A stretch of DNA of 64,000 nt from Crambe crambe (GCA_963924555.1 OZ004598.1:3620501-3684500), one strand, 5' to 3'; counted from the stretch's first letter, positions 31,591 to 44,600 are shown. The notes: generated by a model from the letters alone, not told the origin. A program made the numbers and translations.

Positions 31591-33636
31591 TTAACAGTTG
31601 AGACTTTCTCTCACTGAAGGTATAATTTTGGGTAGGAACAAGCAAAATTGGCATGACAGCACACCTAAAATATGGCCAACATGAAGAACAGTGTCACTTC
31701 TCCAACCATTGTTGTCGTTGCTGTGATCGAGTACTAACCAATATGATAGTATTTGTATGGCTAGTAACACCAAAATAAAAATAAGTGCATTGACTTTTTT
31801 GGTGTCTCGAAACTGTTGCATTCGTATTTTTCTGCTTTTGATTGCAATGGACACGACTGCAAGCATGAGAAACAGTAAATATGTGAGCATGAGCATGAGG
31901 AACACAGTAAGGTCACCTTCACATCTTATTCCCACTTCAATGTAACCAACTTTCTCAATTTTTATAGCCTGCAATGTGTATGAACTCAGTGATGAAAATA
32001 GAATTAGAATAAGAATGTTTGGAGACACTATTATTAAAACGGAGAATCCTAATGCCAGATCTGATGAGAGTTTGTTTACTTTTCTGAATGTATTGAAAAT
32101 GTGATAGACCCGTAACATTTTGACAAGTAGCGTTGCTAATATCAGAGGCAGAGAAAATCCAATTCCATTAAACCACACCATGGTGTGGCAAAAGACAGTA
32201 TTTAAAACGTGAAGCTCAAAATTTGCCTTAAAGTATGATCTTATCGTGATAAGAGTCAAGAATGTTAGTAGAAGATAGCAGCCAATGAAGATTAACATAC
32301 TCAGTGTTACACTTGTAGCTTTGATCTCTGCTGTATTCCGATAGTATAAGTACAATATTAACACGATTGTAACAATAAAGAAACAGATGGTAATCTCTAA
32401 TGTAGCAAACCAAAGTGGTATTCGTGATCTTCTTATTCGAGGTATATCATCGTCTGGTACAGTGCCATGAAAATAGCTTTGGAGTGTGCTAGAATCTCTA
32501 TAAAAATATGCTTGCAGAACTTCTGTATAGTTCTTCACTTGAGTGATTCTTACATTTCTTGCAACTTGATTATCATTAAATGTAATTCTTCCTGTTGAGC
32601 CCCAAAAGTCAGTCAGGAAGATTTTATCAATAATATTGTCAGTAATATTGTTCACAACAGCTGCAATTATACTCTGAATTGCATCATATGAAATATTTGT
32701 TTGTGATGAGTCAGAAACTGATGCATTTGTCATACATTTCTCACTTGAGGGATGTTCTGAATCATTGTCAATGTTAGTAGTGAAATCTTGATTGATAAAA
32801 ATCACTCCTTGAAGCACCTGCAGGCTGAAGTTACATTTTAGCATTTCATGTTTTTCGATGCTGTGAACTATCCAAGTGTATTTAGGCCATGATAGGTTGT
32901 TCAGATATGCTGTGTGGAGTATTTGACTGGCTATGTAGCAGTCTACAGATAAGAATATGATCTTGGTATTAAAATTTTTTATATGCTGGACCAAAATATC
33001 GTTGTTAACTGTTATATATTCTATGTAAGGAGAAATTTTTATATTTCTTGTGTCTGCTTTCTTCAGTAATAAGCTTGTTGTCTGTGAGAAGTAGGTATCA
33101 CGATTATCACTAACGATGCCTATTCTTGTCCAGTTGAATTGCCTCGATAGATGGAGGAAGGCATTTACTATGACAGATGAAGATGACGACATATAGAAGA
33201 TGCCATGACCAGTGGCTGTATCTGATACTAAAGATGAGGCATACATCAGTGGGATAGTGATATTCATGTGGGAGAGGAGAGATGATACTATCACATTTTC
33301 CATGTGAGGAGCTGTAGTTATGATGCCAACAATATTGTAGTTTTTGTAGTGAAATTGATGGTGGATGAAAGCCTGGAGTAAACAGTATCCTCTTGGTGAA
33401 GTAGGATGGCAGTAAGTTTGATTTATCTTTGTGAGATGGAAGTTATATCCAGTAGAATCATGAACACAATTAAGAAAGCTGTCTATTTGTTGCTGAAAAT
33501 ATGAAACATCTGCCGTCCAGTTAAGTTGTATGCGTTCACCGCTTGATGCTTGTGACAAAAAGTAGGTAGATTCTGACTGGTATTCTGCCGCACAGGAGTA
33601 CAAAATTAATACTGTAAAAAATATCAAGAAAGCCAT
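31591..33636 (-). CDS. R6: GABA-B-like class C receptor, intact
   Basis: 681 aa from the ATG at 33636, chosen because it starts a signal peptide (MAFLIFFTVLILYSCAAEYQ). The same frame stays open 68 codons upstream but covers the TATA region. A Venus-flytrap ectodomain (about 20-400) contains FNWTRIGIVSDNRDTYFS and LSWPKYTWIVHS. Seven helices (about 415-675) contain KATSVTLSMLIFIGCYLL, ATLLVKMLRVYHIFN, GIRCEGD and KSRKIRMQQFRDTKKVNALIF. Closest to R4, R5 and R7. Cell-surface G-protein-coupled sensor; ligand unknown. It is the only functional-looking member of this second subfamily in the window. Confidence 0.9.
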   Translation of the reverse strand: MAFLIFFTVLILYSCAAEYQSESTYFLSQASSGERIQLNWTADVSYFQQQIDSFLNCVHDSTGYNFHLTKINQTYCHPTSPRGYCLLQAFIHHQFHYKNYNIVGIITTAPHMENVIVSSLLSHMNITIPLMYASSLVSDTATGHGIFYMSSSSSVIVNAFLHLSRQFNWTRIGIVSDNRDTYFSQTTSLLLKKADTRNIKISPYIEYITVNNDILVQHIKNFNTKIIFLSVDCYIASQILHTAYLNNLSWPKYTWIVHSIEKHEMLKCNFSLQVLQGVIFINQDFTTNIDNDSEHPSSEKCMTNASVSDSSQTNISYDAIQSIIAAVVNNITDNIIDKIFLTDFWGSTGRITFNDNQVARNVRITQVKNYTEVLQAYFYRDSSTLQSYFHGTVPDDDIPRIRRSRIPLWFATLEITICFFIVTIVLILYLYYRNTAEIKATSVTLSMLIFIGCYLLLTFLTLITIRSYFKANFELHVLNTVFCHTMVWFNGIGFSLPLILATLLVKMLRVYHIFNTFRKVNKLSSDLALGFSVLIIVSPNILILILFSSLSSYTLQAIKIEKVGYIEVGIRCEGDLTVFLMLMLTYLLFLMLAVVSIAIKSRKIRMQQFRDTKKVNALIFILVLLAIQILSYWLVLDHSNDNNGWRSDTVLHVGHILGVLSCQFCLFLPKIIPSVRESLNC

Positions 33637-33724
33637 TCTAATTGAGCAGCTTAACTTGTGTGAAGTCGATATTTGCTGAATAATAGCTATACTGATATTA
33701 ATAGCTGCAAAGCCTTTTTTATAT
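33637..33724 (-). promoter_or_regulatory. Proximal promoter of R6
   Basis: The minus strand reads TATAAAAAAGGCTTTGCA (from about 33724) and then ATTATTCAGCAAATATC before the ATG at 33636, matching the R4 promoter in order and spacing. Confidence 0.55.
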
Positions 33725-34245
33725 GCTATAACCTCATATAGGCCACAAAAATAAGTCCACATGCATGCTGAAAGTAAGTTGTTTATTTTTAAACTGTAAA
33801 GTATGTAGCTTTTTGTGTAAGCTACAAATAGAGGATTCACTGTATGTCTTCATTTACTATGATTTGTTATACAAGTGAAAATAACTATGTGGGGATGATA
33901 AGTAAAACTTATAAACAAGAAGAGAACCATGTCACACAATGCCCTGCATACCTCTAGCAACACCCTTCGCATTTATCAGACTTTAAAAACAACCACTGGC
34001 CCTTGGCCATTATCCATGCTGCAATATGGAATAAATGGCCAACCTTTTTCCAAAATGTTTGGCTGATCTTTTGGGCCAATCATTGCATGGTTTATTGGAC
34101 TAATTCTGACTAGGACAGTAATTGATATAAATATATATACACTTTTTGCTCTGGTATTGTACAAATGTGAAGTATTGGCTTACTGTTGATATAATCATAA
34201 TAATTATCATGTATAAAATCATTTAAAAATCAATTACTTACAGCC
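33725..34245. other. R6 upstream region
   Basis: No gene seen. The 62-codon minus frame at 33976-34164 is not supported by any family resemblance. Confidence 0.4.
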
Positions 34246-36400
34246 TGACAAAAAGTAGGTAGATTCTGACTGGTCGCAGAATTTCTGCGCACGCAGTGAG
34301 TACCCGCAGAAACTCTTTGCACACCCGCACCCGCAAAAACTCTACACACGAATGTGTGTCAGGCTTGTAATCAGGAGACCATGAGATCAAGTCCTACCAG
34401 TGACATATGTGAAGGGTACAAGTTATGCATGTCAAGGAAAAGGTCTATTTCTGCAAGACATGCAAATCAGATTGTAATGTGAAAACTGATTTTCATAATA
34501 GAGCCAATTAGTGGCAGATGGTCCAGTTGGGGAAAGAGAAGAAAATGAGAAAAAAAAAGAAAAAAACCTAATTGATTTGGGGCTTGAACCCGAGTCCTCG
34601 GACCTCGCCGGCCAACCCACTACCGCACGACTACAACGGCAATGCTATCAATATTTGATTTTTTTAAAGATTTCAAAGGGTATTGCAAATCAGACTATTG
34701 TTTTTTGTTGTTGTTTTTTTGGTTTAGTTTTTTGTTTTTGACTGAATTCTGATAAGATAACACCAAATAAGGGACAAACAAAAAACAAAAACAGATCAGA
34801 TATGCTGGGTTTTTTTTATTTTAATTTTTTGTTTTTGATTGAATTCTGATGATTGTGAAAAGATGAAACCAAAAGAGGGACAAACAAAAAAACAAGTGAA
34901 CAAAAAACAAAAGAAAAACAAAATAATTTTGCAGATCAGATATGCTGTTGTTTTTTTTTGTTTGTTTTTGATTGAATTCTGATGATATGAAACCAAAAGA
35001 CAAACAAACAAGGGACAAACAAAAACAAGTGAACAAAAATCAAAAGAAAGATAAAATAAAACAACAAAAACACAACAGCAGTAAAACAAAGACCATCCAG
35101 TTCAGGGGGCAGGGTCGCAGCCATAAACTTGCATTCCCATGCCGAAGAGCAATGGCGACATGCCCGAAAAGGTGCTTGGTGGACGAGATGGCATCAGGTG
35201 ATAGCATCCTCCACGAGGCCACCTAGAATTTCAGCCACAAGCGGGATAAATTCAACTCCCACAGAGTAGCAAGATGAGAGATGGGAAGTCAGCTTGCGAC
35301 GAATGTGCGCATACTTAGACTGCGCATGCTCAGATTTAAATACAATGGCGCGAAATTCAGGGAGAGAGAGGCAGAGTTGAAGTTCAGAAACTAGAAGATC
35401 AAGGGAGAGAGAGAGGCAAAGAAGTCAGAGAGCACATTTCACTGAAGATGAAAGAGCAAGGGAGAGAGAGGGAGAGAAGTCGAAGAACACACTTGACAGA
35501 AGATGAAAGAGCAAGAGAAAGAGAGAGGTACAGAGTGAAGGAGAGAAGGGAGAGAGAGAGAGAGTATTAGGAGAAAACTAACAGGGAAGAACAAAGACAT
35601 AGGCTAGGTGCTAATGAAACAAGCAGCACCTTGGGCCCACAAGTTTGAGGTTTGCAAGTGAGGCTCTCAACTGCTGTCACAATGGACTAGCTACCTCTTA
35701 CTGATTATCCTTCTGCACTCAAAGAACTGTTTACTAGTTAAAATGAAATTTGGGACAACTTGGAATTGATCACTAAAAGGATTTACTCCAGTTGAGAAAT
35801 GGATTGAGTAACTAGCTAGCTATGTTGCACGTGAGAAAATCAATCCTTATGCAAACACTTGCAACCCTCTATTGCAGGTTGTGGTACTTAATAAAGTCAG
35901 AACCTACATCCTATATAGGACAGTAAAGGCAGATGGTCAGCTGTACACAATTATTGTCTCAAACTGACTATACTTCTCCAGTAAGTGGTATGGGAACCTG
36001 AAGTCCCACAGCTGAGAGTTTGATTTGATTCCAGGTACCTATGTGGACTGGTGGCATGGTGTTAGATGGATAGTCAGACTCACTACAGATTAATGCATGT
36101 GAAAAGGGAGAATAAACTCAAGCGTACAAGTTAAAATCAAAATATTTGCACAATTAAAGTTTGCACATTACAATTAGTGGAATCTGACATGATAATGCCC
36201 TTGCAATAGTCTCAAATAGACCTTTACTTGACATGCATAACTTGTACCCTTCATATATGTCACTGGTAGCCACTCACTGCCAGTGAGTGGACACACACAC
36301 ATTCCGTGTGTAGAGTTTTTGCGGATGCAGGCATGCGCAGAGTTCCTGCGGGTACTCGAGCTCTGGAGTACGTGTTGAACTCTGACACACATTGCGTCAA
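34246..36400. mobile_element. About 2.15-kb element with about 230-bp inverted arms
   Basis: The left arm (about 34275-34490) and right arm (about 36165-36400, reversed) share AGTACCCGCAG, CCGCAAAAACTCTACACACG and GGGTACAAGTTATGCATGTC. Inside are three tandem copies of a 100-130 bp unit containing TTTTTGATTGAATTCTGAT and GGGACAAACAAAAA (34697-35075). A purine-rich block of GGGAGAGAGAGAG repeats follows at 35350-35575. No transposase was recognised. The leftmost 29 bp (34246-34274) are an exact copy of R6 coding sequence, see findings. Confidence 0.7.
34697..35075. repeat. Low-complexity tandem repeat, three units
   Basis: Units begin at about 34728, 34830 and 34960 with TTTTTGA(C/T)TGAATTCTGAT, each followed by an A-rich GACAAACAAA stretch. 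Open frames on both strands here are composition artefacts. Confidence 0.7.
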
Positions 36401-36785
36401 ATTAATCCTCATTGATGATTATGCGTTATTCTGGTCCATAATAGAGCTGTTTTGGTAGTTGTATTGTTTTTATGTGCTAGCTAAGCACGCAATCTTTTGT
36501 TGTGCAATCATTCTTTAATTGGTGCACACTATCACCTAGCTGACAGTATAAAAGTTAGTGTTTCATTCTCTCACTTCTCTCTCACTTATTATTCTCTATT
36601 TGGCAAGACCAGATTTGTTACAATAACATAGCTACCTGTGGAAATAGTTGCAGCTGCCTACACTACACTATGTATAACATAATGTTATGACGCATGCTCA
36701 GCAACTAAGCTGTTAATACTAAGTCAGCTGATAGATATTAGGCTATAAAAGTGATGTTACACATTCTACTTCTTTACACATGCAG
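36401..36785. other. Sequence before aminopeptidase exon
   Basis: No upstream aminopeptidase exon was recognised; a pyrimidine-rich tract (CTACTTCTTTACACATGCAG) forms the acceptor at 36785. Confidence 0.5.
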
Positions 36786-38289
36786 GGTATATCCACTGGT
36801 ATTTACCATGCTGCCATACTTTCCAACTGTGAAAAGAGCCAGACAGCAGTGCAGGAAGCTGGAAGGACCTCAGGTGATCTCACCTTCCCTATCCCTTATG
36901 CTCCGGAACTTCATTTCAAGGAGTTTGACAGTGCAGTGGCTGACATGAAGAACTCAGTCATGGTACAAATATTAATATTAATATGCTGTATACACTTCAG
37001 TAGAAGGTGGAGTAAAGGGGAGGAAGAGTGTAGTATAATAATTTAAATGCAGAATTGTAAGGTCTTAATGGAAGAGCAGATAACTTCCTTAATACCTGTA
37101 TTTACTTACCAGTAGCTAGGATATTACAATTGGAGCATAGGCATTATACACACTTAGCAGGGTTTATCAAGGGGGGGGGGGGGCTTCTGTCCCCTCTGGT
37201 TTGCCCCCCTAGGAATTAGCTAGCTTTGTAATGAGATTATCATAAAATTATCATAAAATTCCACATACATGTACTGGTTTGTAGTTGCCCCTCCTCAAGA
37301 ATTTTCACTAGGCATTTGATCCCCCTCGAGCGAAATCCTGAATTAAACCCTGCTCAGGGCGCTAAGGAGTGTAGACCTAGATATAATCTGTCAGCTCACT
37401 CGCTGAATCATTAGTAAGGCTAAAGTATGATGAAGTGGCCAAAAATGAATCCTCTAGGGGCTATCACATGATCATGAATTATTGCATGTGCACTTTATTT
37501 AGAATCGTTCCAATGCTCAAAGTTCTTGTGCTGGTCTCTTTATCGGATGCCATCTTGGATTCGACTTCCCTGGTGTTTGGATTCATATAGACATGGCATT
37601 ACCTGTGTATTCCGTGAGTCACAGGGATCTAGTATACAAAGATAAACAGCAGTATACTGAGAATATACAAGTTTATTTCAATTCTGTAAAAATAGGGCAG
37701 GGAAATTCGTTTATTTTGAACTGCCTAAGTGAATTAGTCTGGATAACATTTAGCACTAACAGCCTAGAACAGACAAATGAGGTGTAGATAATGAGGTCAT
37801 AACCCCTTATTAGCTATGTAGTGACGTATACTCCTCTTTCTTGTATACTAGAACACATGACCATATAAACATGATGCATAGTATACTGAGGTAGTTTATG
37901 TTTAAGTTTATTTCGTCCTGCCTGCCTATAAGAAAGGAGAAAAAAATCCGTTAAACAAGTGATTTGTTTGGAACTGCCTTAGCCTAGAAAAAAAGTATGG
38001 ACAAAGGTATCTGGATAACTGAGGTCCTACTGTATAGCTATATAGCAGAAGTAGCTACATGTAGTGATACTGAACCTCTGAATATAAATTGTCCCGGGTT
38101 CATCCTCTTTCAGAGTATGTATCTCAGTGGTTCCACTGTATTTAAAATTCTATCACATTGCAGGGAGAAAGAGCAACTGGATATGGAGTGGCTCTCCTTA
38201 ATACAGTCTTTGGCAAACACTCCAAGAATGCTCTGCTACAATTTTTGGCACCTAAATTAGAGAAGAGTGATCCAGTTGACATGCAGTAG
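36786..38289 (+). CDS. NPEPL1-like leucyl aminopeptidase, C-terminal three exons
   Basis: Exons 36786-36962, 37503-37613 and 38164-38289 join in phase 0 and encode 137 aa. Order: GISTGIYHAAILSN, GRTSGDLTFPIPYAPELHF, EFDSAVADMKNSV, then SSCAGLFIGCHLGFDFPGVW, HIDMA and GERATGYGVALL, ending with VDMQ. These match the C-terminal catalytic domain of peptidase family M17, NPEPL1 branch. M17 enzymes are metal-dependent and remove N-terminal residues in the cytosol. The metal-binding NTDAEGR segment belongs to exons that should lie upstream. None was found back to R6, so the gene is either split by a long intron with transposons or a 5'-truncated copy. It is tail-to-tail with the ammonium transporter, 356 bp apart. 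Confidence 0.82.
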
Positions 38290-38645
38290 CTGTAACTTGC
38301 AAGGCTATAGCTTAGTTGCTATTAACATTGATTTTGATGGTTCTTAATTTTGATACTTTTAAGAGTGGTTGGAGTGCTTGGAATGTTAATCAAGGGTGAA
38401 AAAAATTTAATTACCACACAAAACTTTTTATTAATGCTATAGTAATCAGTAATAGTTCCAGCTGAGACACATGCATTATTATAATTATATTTAAAGTGTT
38501 CTTCATGCATAGCTACAGCTAATGACCAAGAGAAAAGAAAAACTAAAACTACAAATGTATAAATTTTGTGTCTTGTAAAAATAACTAGCTAACACAAGAG
38601 AAACTAATCTTTCAGCTGACAGTATCATAGTGGAGGGGTAAAGGG

Positions 38646-41600
38646 TCACATTTTGGTGGAAACAGCCTCCACCCCTGAGTGGAAGTGGCCCCTGGCGTAG
38701 CGTTTGTCTCTGTCTGATTCCAACAGGACAGGCTCATTAATCTCCCCAAAGTGGGTGAACAGAGTGTTGCCAGAGAACTTGATCTCCCCTCGTGTTTTGT
38801 CTGTGAAGCAGAAGATCCTGCAAATAATTTACATAGTACAGAGGAAAGTTGAGCACTTTGCATTTCAGTGTCACACCAGCTATAAGTAGAATTTAACTGG
38901 AGATTTAAATCGGGCAAGCTCAAGCTCACTGCATTCCTTTACCAACCTGTGGCAGTGCAAACTTTGTATGAATCTATGATGCATGTATAGAAAGTAGATA
39001 TGTCTGTATATGTACAGAGAAACCTCTCTATAGTGACCACCATTGAAGAATGAAGTTTTGTCCATTATAGAAGGGTGTCCTTGTTTTTGGTTTTATTTTT
39101 TCAAAGTACTGCACTGAATAGTGATGCAATCGGGACCAAGGAGAGTGGCCACAATAGGCAAGGTGGCCGCTAGCTCATCAGAGTGGCCATTAGACGAGTT
39201 TCACTGTATGTATGTATGTATGTATTGTATGCATGTACAACATTGTGCCTAACCAAGGAAGACAGGTGAGGATAAACTTGATGGGAAAGAACCAGAGGGC
39301 TAGGAAGACGATGCTACAGAGAACAAATGACCAAATTACTATGAAGAGTCCACCAGCTAACTGATAGCCAAACAGCCTGCCAGGAATGTCAATCTGAATG
39401 GAAAAATCATAATATTATAATGATATGTTAATTATAAGGCATGTGCATTGGAACCTACGATAAAGGACACTACAAAAGAGGACAACAATTCAAAACAAAA
39501 GAGGACAACCTCTCTACAAAGGACAAAAGGATGGGTCCCAAGTGTGTCCATTACTCAGAGGTTCCACAGGATGCACCAGGTTCTTTCTGGAACTCACTGT
39601 GTCGGGAAGTTTAGTAGATATGCAGAAGCAGAGTCCCTCATATACTTCACGAATTAAACATGATTTGCTGAAGATCCCAACACAAAGAAGTCCCCAAAAA
39701 CCGCTGTAATGAAAACGTATTATACCATAATAATTATACACAATGGAAAGGAAATTCCAGGTATAAATGTATCTAAAAATTCTTTCGTCATAATAATGAC
39801 ACTGTAAACCCTATAGCTAATGACAGAGGTCTTCCTCCCTTCAGGCTACTAGCTTTTCAGGCTATTTCCCTTAATAATAACAGAGGGATAGAAGTTTTGA
39901 TTTCTTCCCTTCTGACAGATAAACTGACACTATAATTATATTGACCTGTATACCTTCGTAACGACAGGTCTATCCTCACATGTATAATAAATAAACTCAC
40001 CACATGCCATGAACAGGAAAGACCCTGGCTCCATCATGTAGCTTCAACAGGTACTCTATGAGGCATCCAAGATGGTACACTAGCACTGTTATGACTGCAA
40101 AGATACATCAAAATTTTGTGGATAATAGCTTAGCTACACAAAGATAAGTTTACACCTTTTCCAGATTTTACTCTGTGGAAGTTTGCACTACAGTGGACTC
40201 CCTCTAATCTGGCAACCCTTAAATTTGAGCCAGCAAAAGTGTCCAGATTAGATCTCATTTCAAGGGTGGAAGTATACATTAAAGTGTCCTGAATACAGGG
40301 GTGGCCTCATTTCAGGGGTCCTGATTAGAGGGAGTTCACTGTATAGGCCACACAGCACATTAGCTAGGCCACACAGTGGACACATAAATTAATTGTGACA
40401 GTCCCATGCAGAAATCTGTAGCTATTATTTTGTTCCCAAACTTCTGTCATGTGTTCTATTTATCTCTATAGCTACACCCAAACTTCCACTAAGGGTGAGC
40501 CAAAGTTTAATGTGTCTACTGAAGATTTCTATACTTGGGACTGACGGTCACAAAAGTGTCTTATAGCTACAATAACTTGTTCTTGTGGACAATTAAGAGG
40601 AGCCTGACCTCACCAATAAAGAGCTAGTGCTAGCTGAGCTGAGCTCACCTCCTATGATGAGAGAAAATGAAGGATCAATGAATGGACAGCAGCCAGTGAC
40701 AGCCACCAGAGCCCCCAACACAACATTGGCTATCTCATTGGCATTGAAGGTCTCATCCCGTTTGTACATCTGGACCAACCCAGATACCAGGGTCTGCACT
40801 ATCCCGGCACTGGCACATGCAAGACACATGACTAGGGCAATACGTCCAACTGCAGTGTGGCCATTCTTTCCTATTATAGAGGGAGGGAGGGAAAATTTTG
40901 GTATTCCTTTCTATGTTTGTTTGTTCGTTTGTTTTTGCTGTTGTTGTTTTTTATTGTTTTTTGGGGAGTTGTATATATAGCACATAGCAACCTGGGAAAG
41001 GCTGATCAAGTTATTTTACTGTCTTCACTTCTTCACTTACTTATACAATCATACATCATAATAATTACTATGATAAAGATTATGGCCAATCAATCTAATA
41101 AGATGCAGTTACACACCTGATATACCTTCAGTTGACCCAGCATTGAATGCAAACCTAGGAAGGATTTTAAAAGCAATAAGTTATGAGCACAGCTGCACTG
41201 ATGATGCAGCTGCTCAAGAACAGAAAGTAGCTAACATAAACATAATATCATGTAGCTATCTTAGTTAATAAATAAATGTTACATCATGAATGTTAGTAAT
41301 TATTATCAACTAGCTATCAATAATGTCACTTTCGAACTACATGTACCACCTGCATGAAAACCATTATATAAATTTTACCAAAATTGAGAAATGTAAAAAT
41401 AATAACTCAATCATTATCAGTCCAAAGGTTTGAGGATTATCTTTAATATTAGAATTAGCCTCTCTCAAACATAGCTATATTATACTGTGATGTTTCAGAT
41501 TTTCATCATGTATTGGTCGGATTATTACACTTGTGTGTTAAGGGTGCGCTTGTGACATGGGACATATTTTATAAAGAGCTACTGAGAAAAGTGGTCCAAA

Positions 41601-44600
41601 CTGATTTCTAGTTCTACCACCTAGCTGAGAGTATGGTCATCATACCATGTGGTCCAGAGAATAATGATGCCCAAGGCAGCACTTTCTACATTTTCCTCTC
41701 CTCCTCCACTTGGGTACATCCATTCTAAGAAGCTGCATGTTGGACATAGTTGTGATACTATACTGTGGGAGTTCTGATACTACATACGTACAATTATAAG
41801 TTCTTGAAGATCATGCCCCCACTCCCCTCCCCCCCTCCCCCTTGAATAGAGCAGTGAAAATATTTTACCTTTTTGGCTTTTGTGTCTTCTCTTCTATTTC
41901 TGCTTCTACTGCTTTCTAAAGTCCCGCAAGAAGAGAAACATTCTCAACAATAACACATGCAGCTGCAGTCATCATTGAATACCCCTCTCACCTTGAATGT
42001 ATCCCTCTTCAGCAAGCCACAACAAGTCCCACACTCACGGAGCTTCTTCAACTTATTGCTTGTCTCCAGCTTATGGAAAATGGCCAGAACGAGTCCCCCC
42101 ATTCCACCTTATAATTCAGGAGGAGGTTCATTATTATTCTTCCCCTCCCTTTCCCCAAGCTCAGTATTAGCTATAGCAATGTGGACCTCTCTGGGCATTA
42201 TTTTTTTTTTCTGGCTCAATAATTTTGTCTGTGTTGCTAATTAAAAGAAAATCTCTTGGACAACTGCCAGAGAGATTATACAAGTAATTAGCTACATTAT
42301 ATATCTCTGTAAACCCTGCACTCCCACCACCACAATGAGTCTGTGCAGTCCTATAGCAGCTACTTACCACACAAATGAACCAGACCAGATCCAGCAAAGT
42401 CAAAGAAGATAAATCCCCCAGCAGGAGGGAGTGTCTTTGTTAGGGCTTGATAGGAGTGGTTACTGTTGGCGGTAAAGGTTCCATTGCAGTATGCATATGG
42501 GGACCAAGTCAAGCCTTCAGGATCACTGGATGAGACAGACCAGAAGAATCGAGCGAGGCTGGGATGGATGAAGGCCTGAGAAGGGAGGGGAAGGGGAGGG
42601 TAAAGGACCTCTTTGATCGAGCTAACACACCATTGGACTCAACTAGAACACGATTAGGATACCTTTGGTTGTCACTTTTAAGGACACCTTTGATTGAATA
42701 GGACAGGACGTCTTTGATTAATTAGGACATCATAGAATAGGACACCTTACTATACAGAGCCGGAGCCAGCTCATTTGTAGTGGTACCATCTGGGGGGGGG
42801 GGGGGGGGGGAGCCCTCCAGTAAAATTTAATATTATTGATTTGATTTCAATCTGGTATGATCTAGGCAATGCCGCCATGTACTAACTTATAAGTCATTAT
42901 TATTATTTAAGTTGCATACACACACTGCATGTACGCACACAACAAAAAAACTCTGAATGGTGGTACGGCCATGGCCGTACCAGCTGTAGCAGTGCCTCCG
43001 GCCATGCTATATAACCACCCTAAAGATTCTTACTGTCATTACGAATGAGTAGACAAATATAGCATGACTTCTTAACTGCACACCATGGCCCACCAGAGTT
43101 CCACCCAAAATGGTGGCAGTATTAGAGGCGAATGTAAACTGCAAGGATCAAAGGAAGTAAAAAATAACAGTTAAGTGTAGCTATAAGGAACACTAGAGGC
43201 CGTAGAGGGTTTCCTTAGTAGCTAGCTACTCAAGAGAAGCACCACTATACCATTGTTAAGTGCCTTATCTGTAAATTCTCCTCTTATTTTCATAGGCTAG
43301 TTAGTTATATCACTGCAACATGAGTGAAAATGACATCACCCAAAGTGTATCAGGCTGACATGTCAGAGAGTTACTCCTTAGTGCAGTGCACTGGTGTTAT
43401 TCTCACAAGTGGTTCTCCTACACATAGCCTCATGGCGTATGAAGCACCCTACTAGTTTATTCAGCTGACTCTAATTTGACTCACTCTAAAGAACCAGAAG
43501 ATATAGTCCTGAGCCTCTCCCAGTATTGGTGCATCTGTGTTGGCAGAAATTGCATAGCCAAATAACCAAAACCCAAATGTTCCAGCAAAGATGTCAATAT
43601 ATTTCTGAAAAACAAAAACAAAAACAGATTGATAAAGAAATGTTATAATTAGCATAATAGCTACTAGCTACTAAACCAACAGTTAATAGCTAAATCAGAT
43701 TCCTCTACCTCCACATAAAGGCAGCCAGATAGTCAGATAGAGCTGAATAGCTAGCTATGATTCTCAGGTAACCCAATGAAAAATACAGCATTATTATTAC
43801 AGCATCATTGTGCATGATGAAAGTACTGACATTAGCATAGACTGCACTTACAGCAAGGACTACTCTTCTCCTGAAGACTTTGTCATCTTTACTGAATGAC
43901 TCCTCCACAAAGAGGAAGCCTGCTTTCTATTATGACAAACAGGAAAAAAATACCTCATTGCACCGTATATGTGAAGTTCATAAAAAGCTCAGGTCCAAGT
44001 GTTTGATTTGCTTATTTTTACTAGACCATCCAAAAATTAATTACAATTACAGAAGACAGCTCTTGCATTTTCTGACTTGAATTCTTATTTTAGTAATGTC
44101 TTTACATTACTTTATACATTTTCATATAAATAAGATAATGAACAATGAGTTACATGTATATAGGCTGATTATATTGTACACAAGTGAAGCTGGCATATCA
44201 AACTACTAGCTATTCCACTTACCATAAAGAACATAAGGATGGCACAGATAATCACCCATGTTGCACTGGCATCGTCATAACGACTGGAGAGTATTTTAGG
44301 CTATAAGTAATGGAAAAAATTATGGAAAAAATTATGGCATCACTCTCACTTATCTTGTGTTGCACATTGTTTGAAAAAAGGTAGCTAGCTGCTAAACGTA
44401 GTCACGCTTAATCAAGATACCACTCCCAGCTTGGAGGTTAGAGACTTTAACACTATAGGAAAGTTCAGCGCGCACCCCCTGCGCATTTACAACGTGATCG
44501 ACCACGCCCACTGGTTGGCAAAAGGCTTTTGAAAGATGGTGGTCAGCTGCTGTGCGTATGGCTGTACTAACAGATTTGTGAAGGAAGGAACGCTAGGTTT

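Noticed and set aside
33637-33840. 68-codon N-terminal extension of R6
   Set aside because: It precedes a proper signal peptide and overlaps the TATA block shared with R4, so it is 5' flank.
34796-35226. Overlapping 60-97 codon frames on both strands
   Set aside because: Low-complexity T/A-rich tandem repeat; no domain, and frames alternate between strands.
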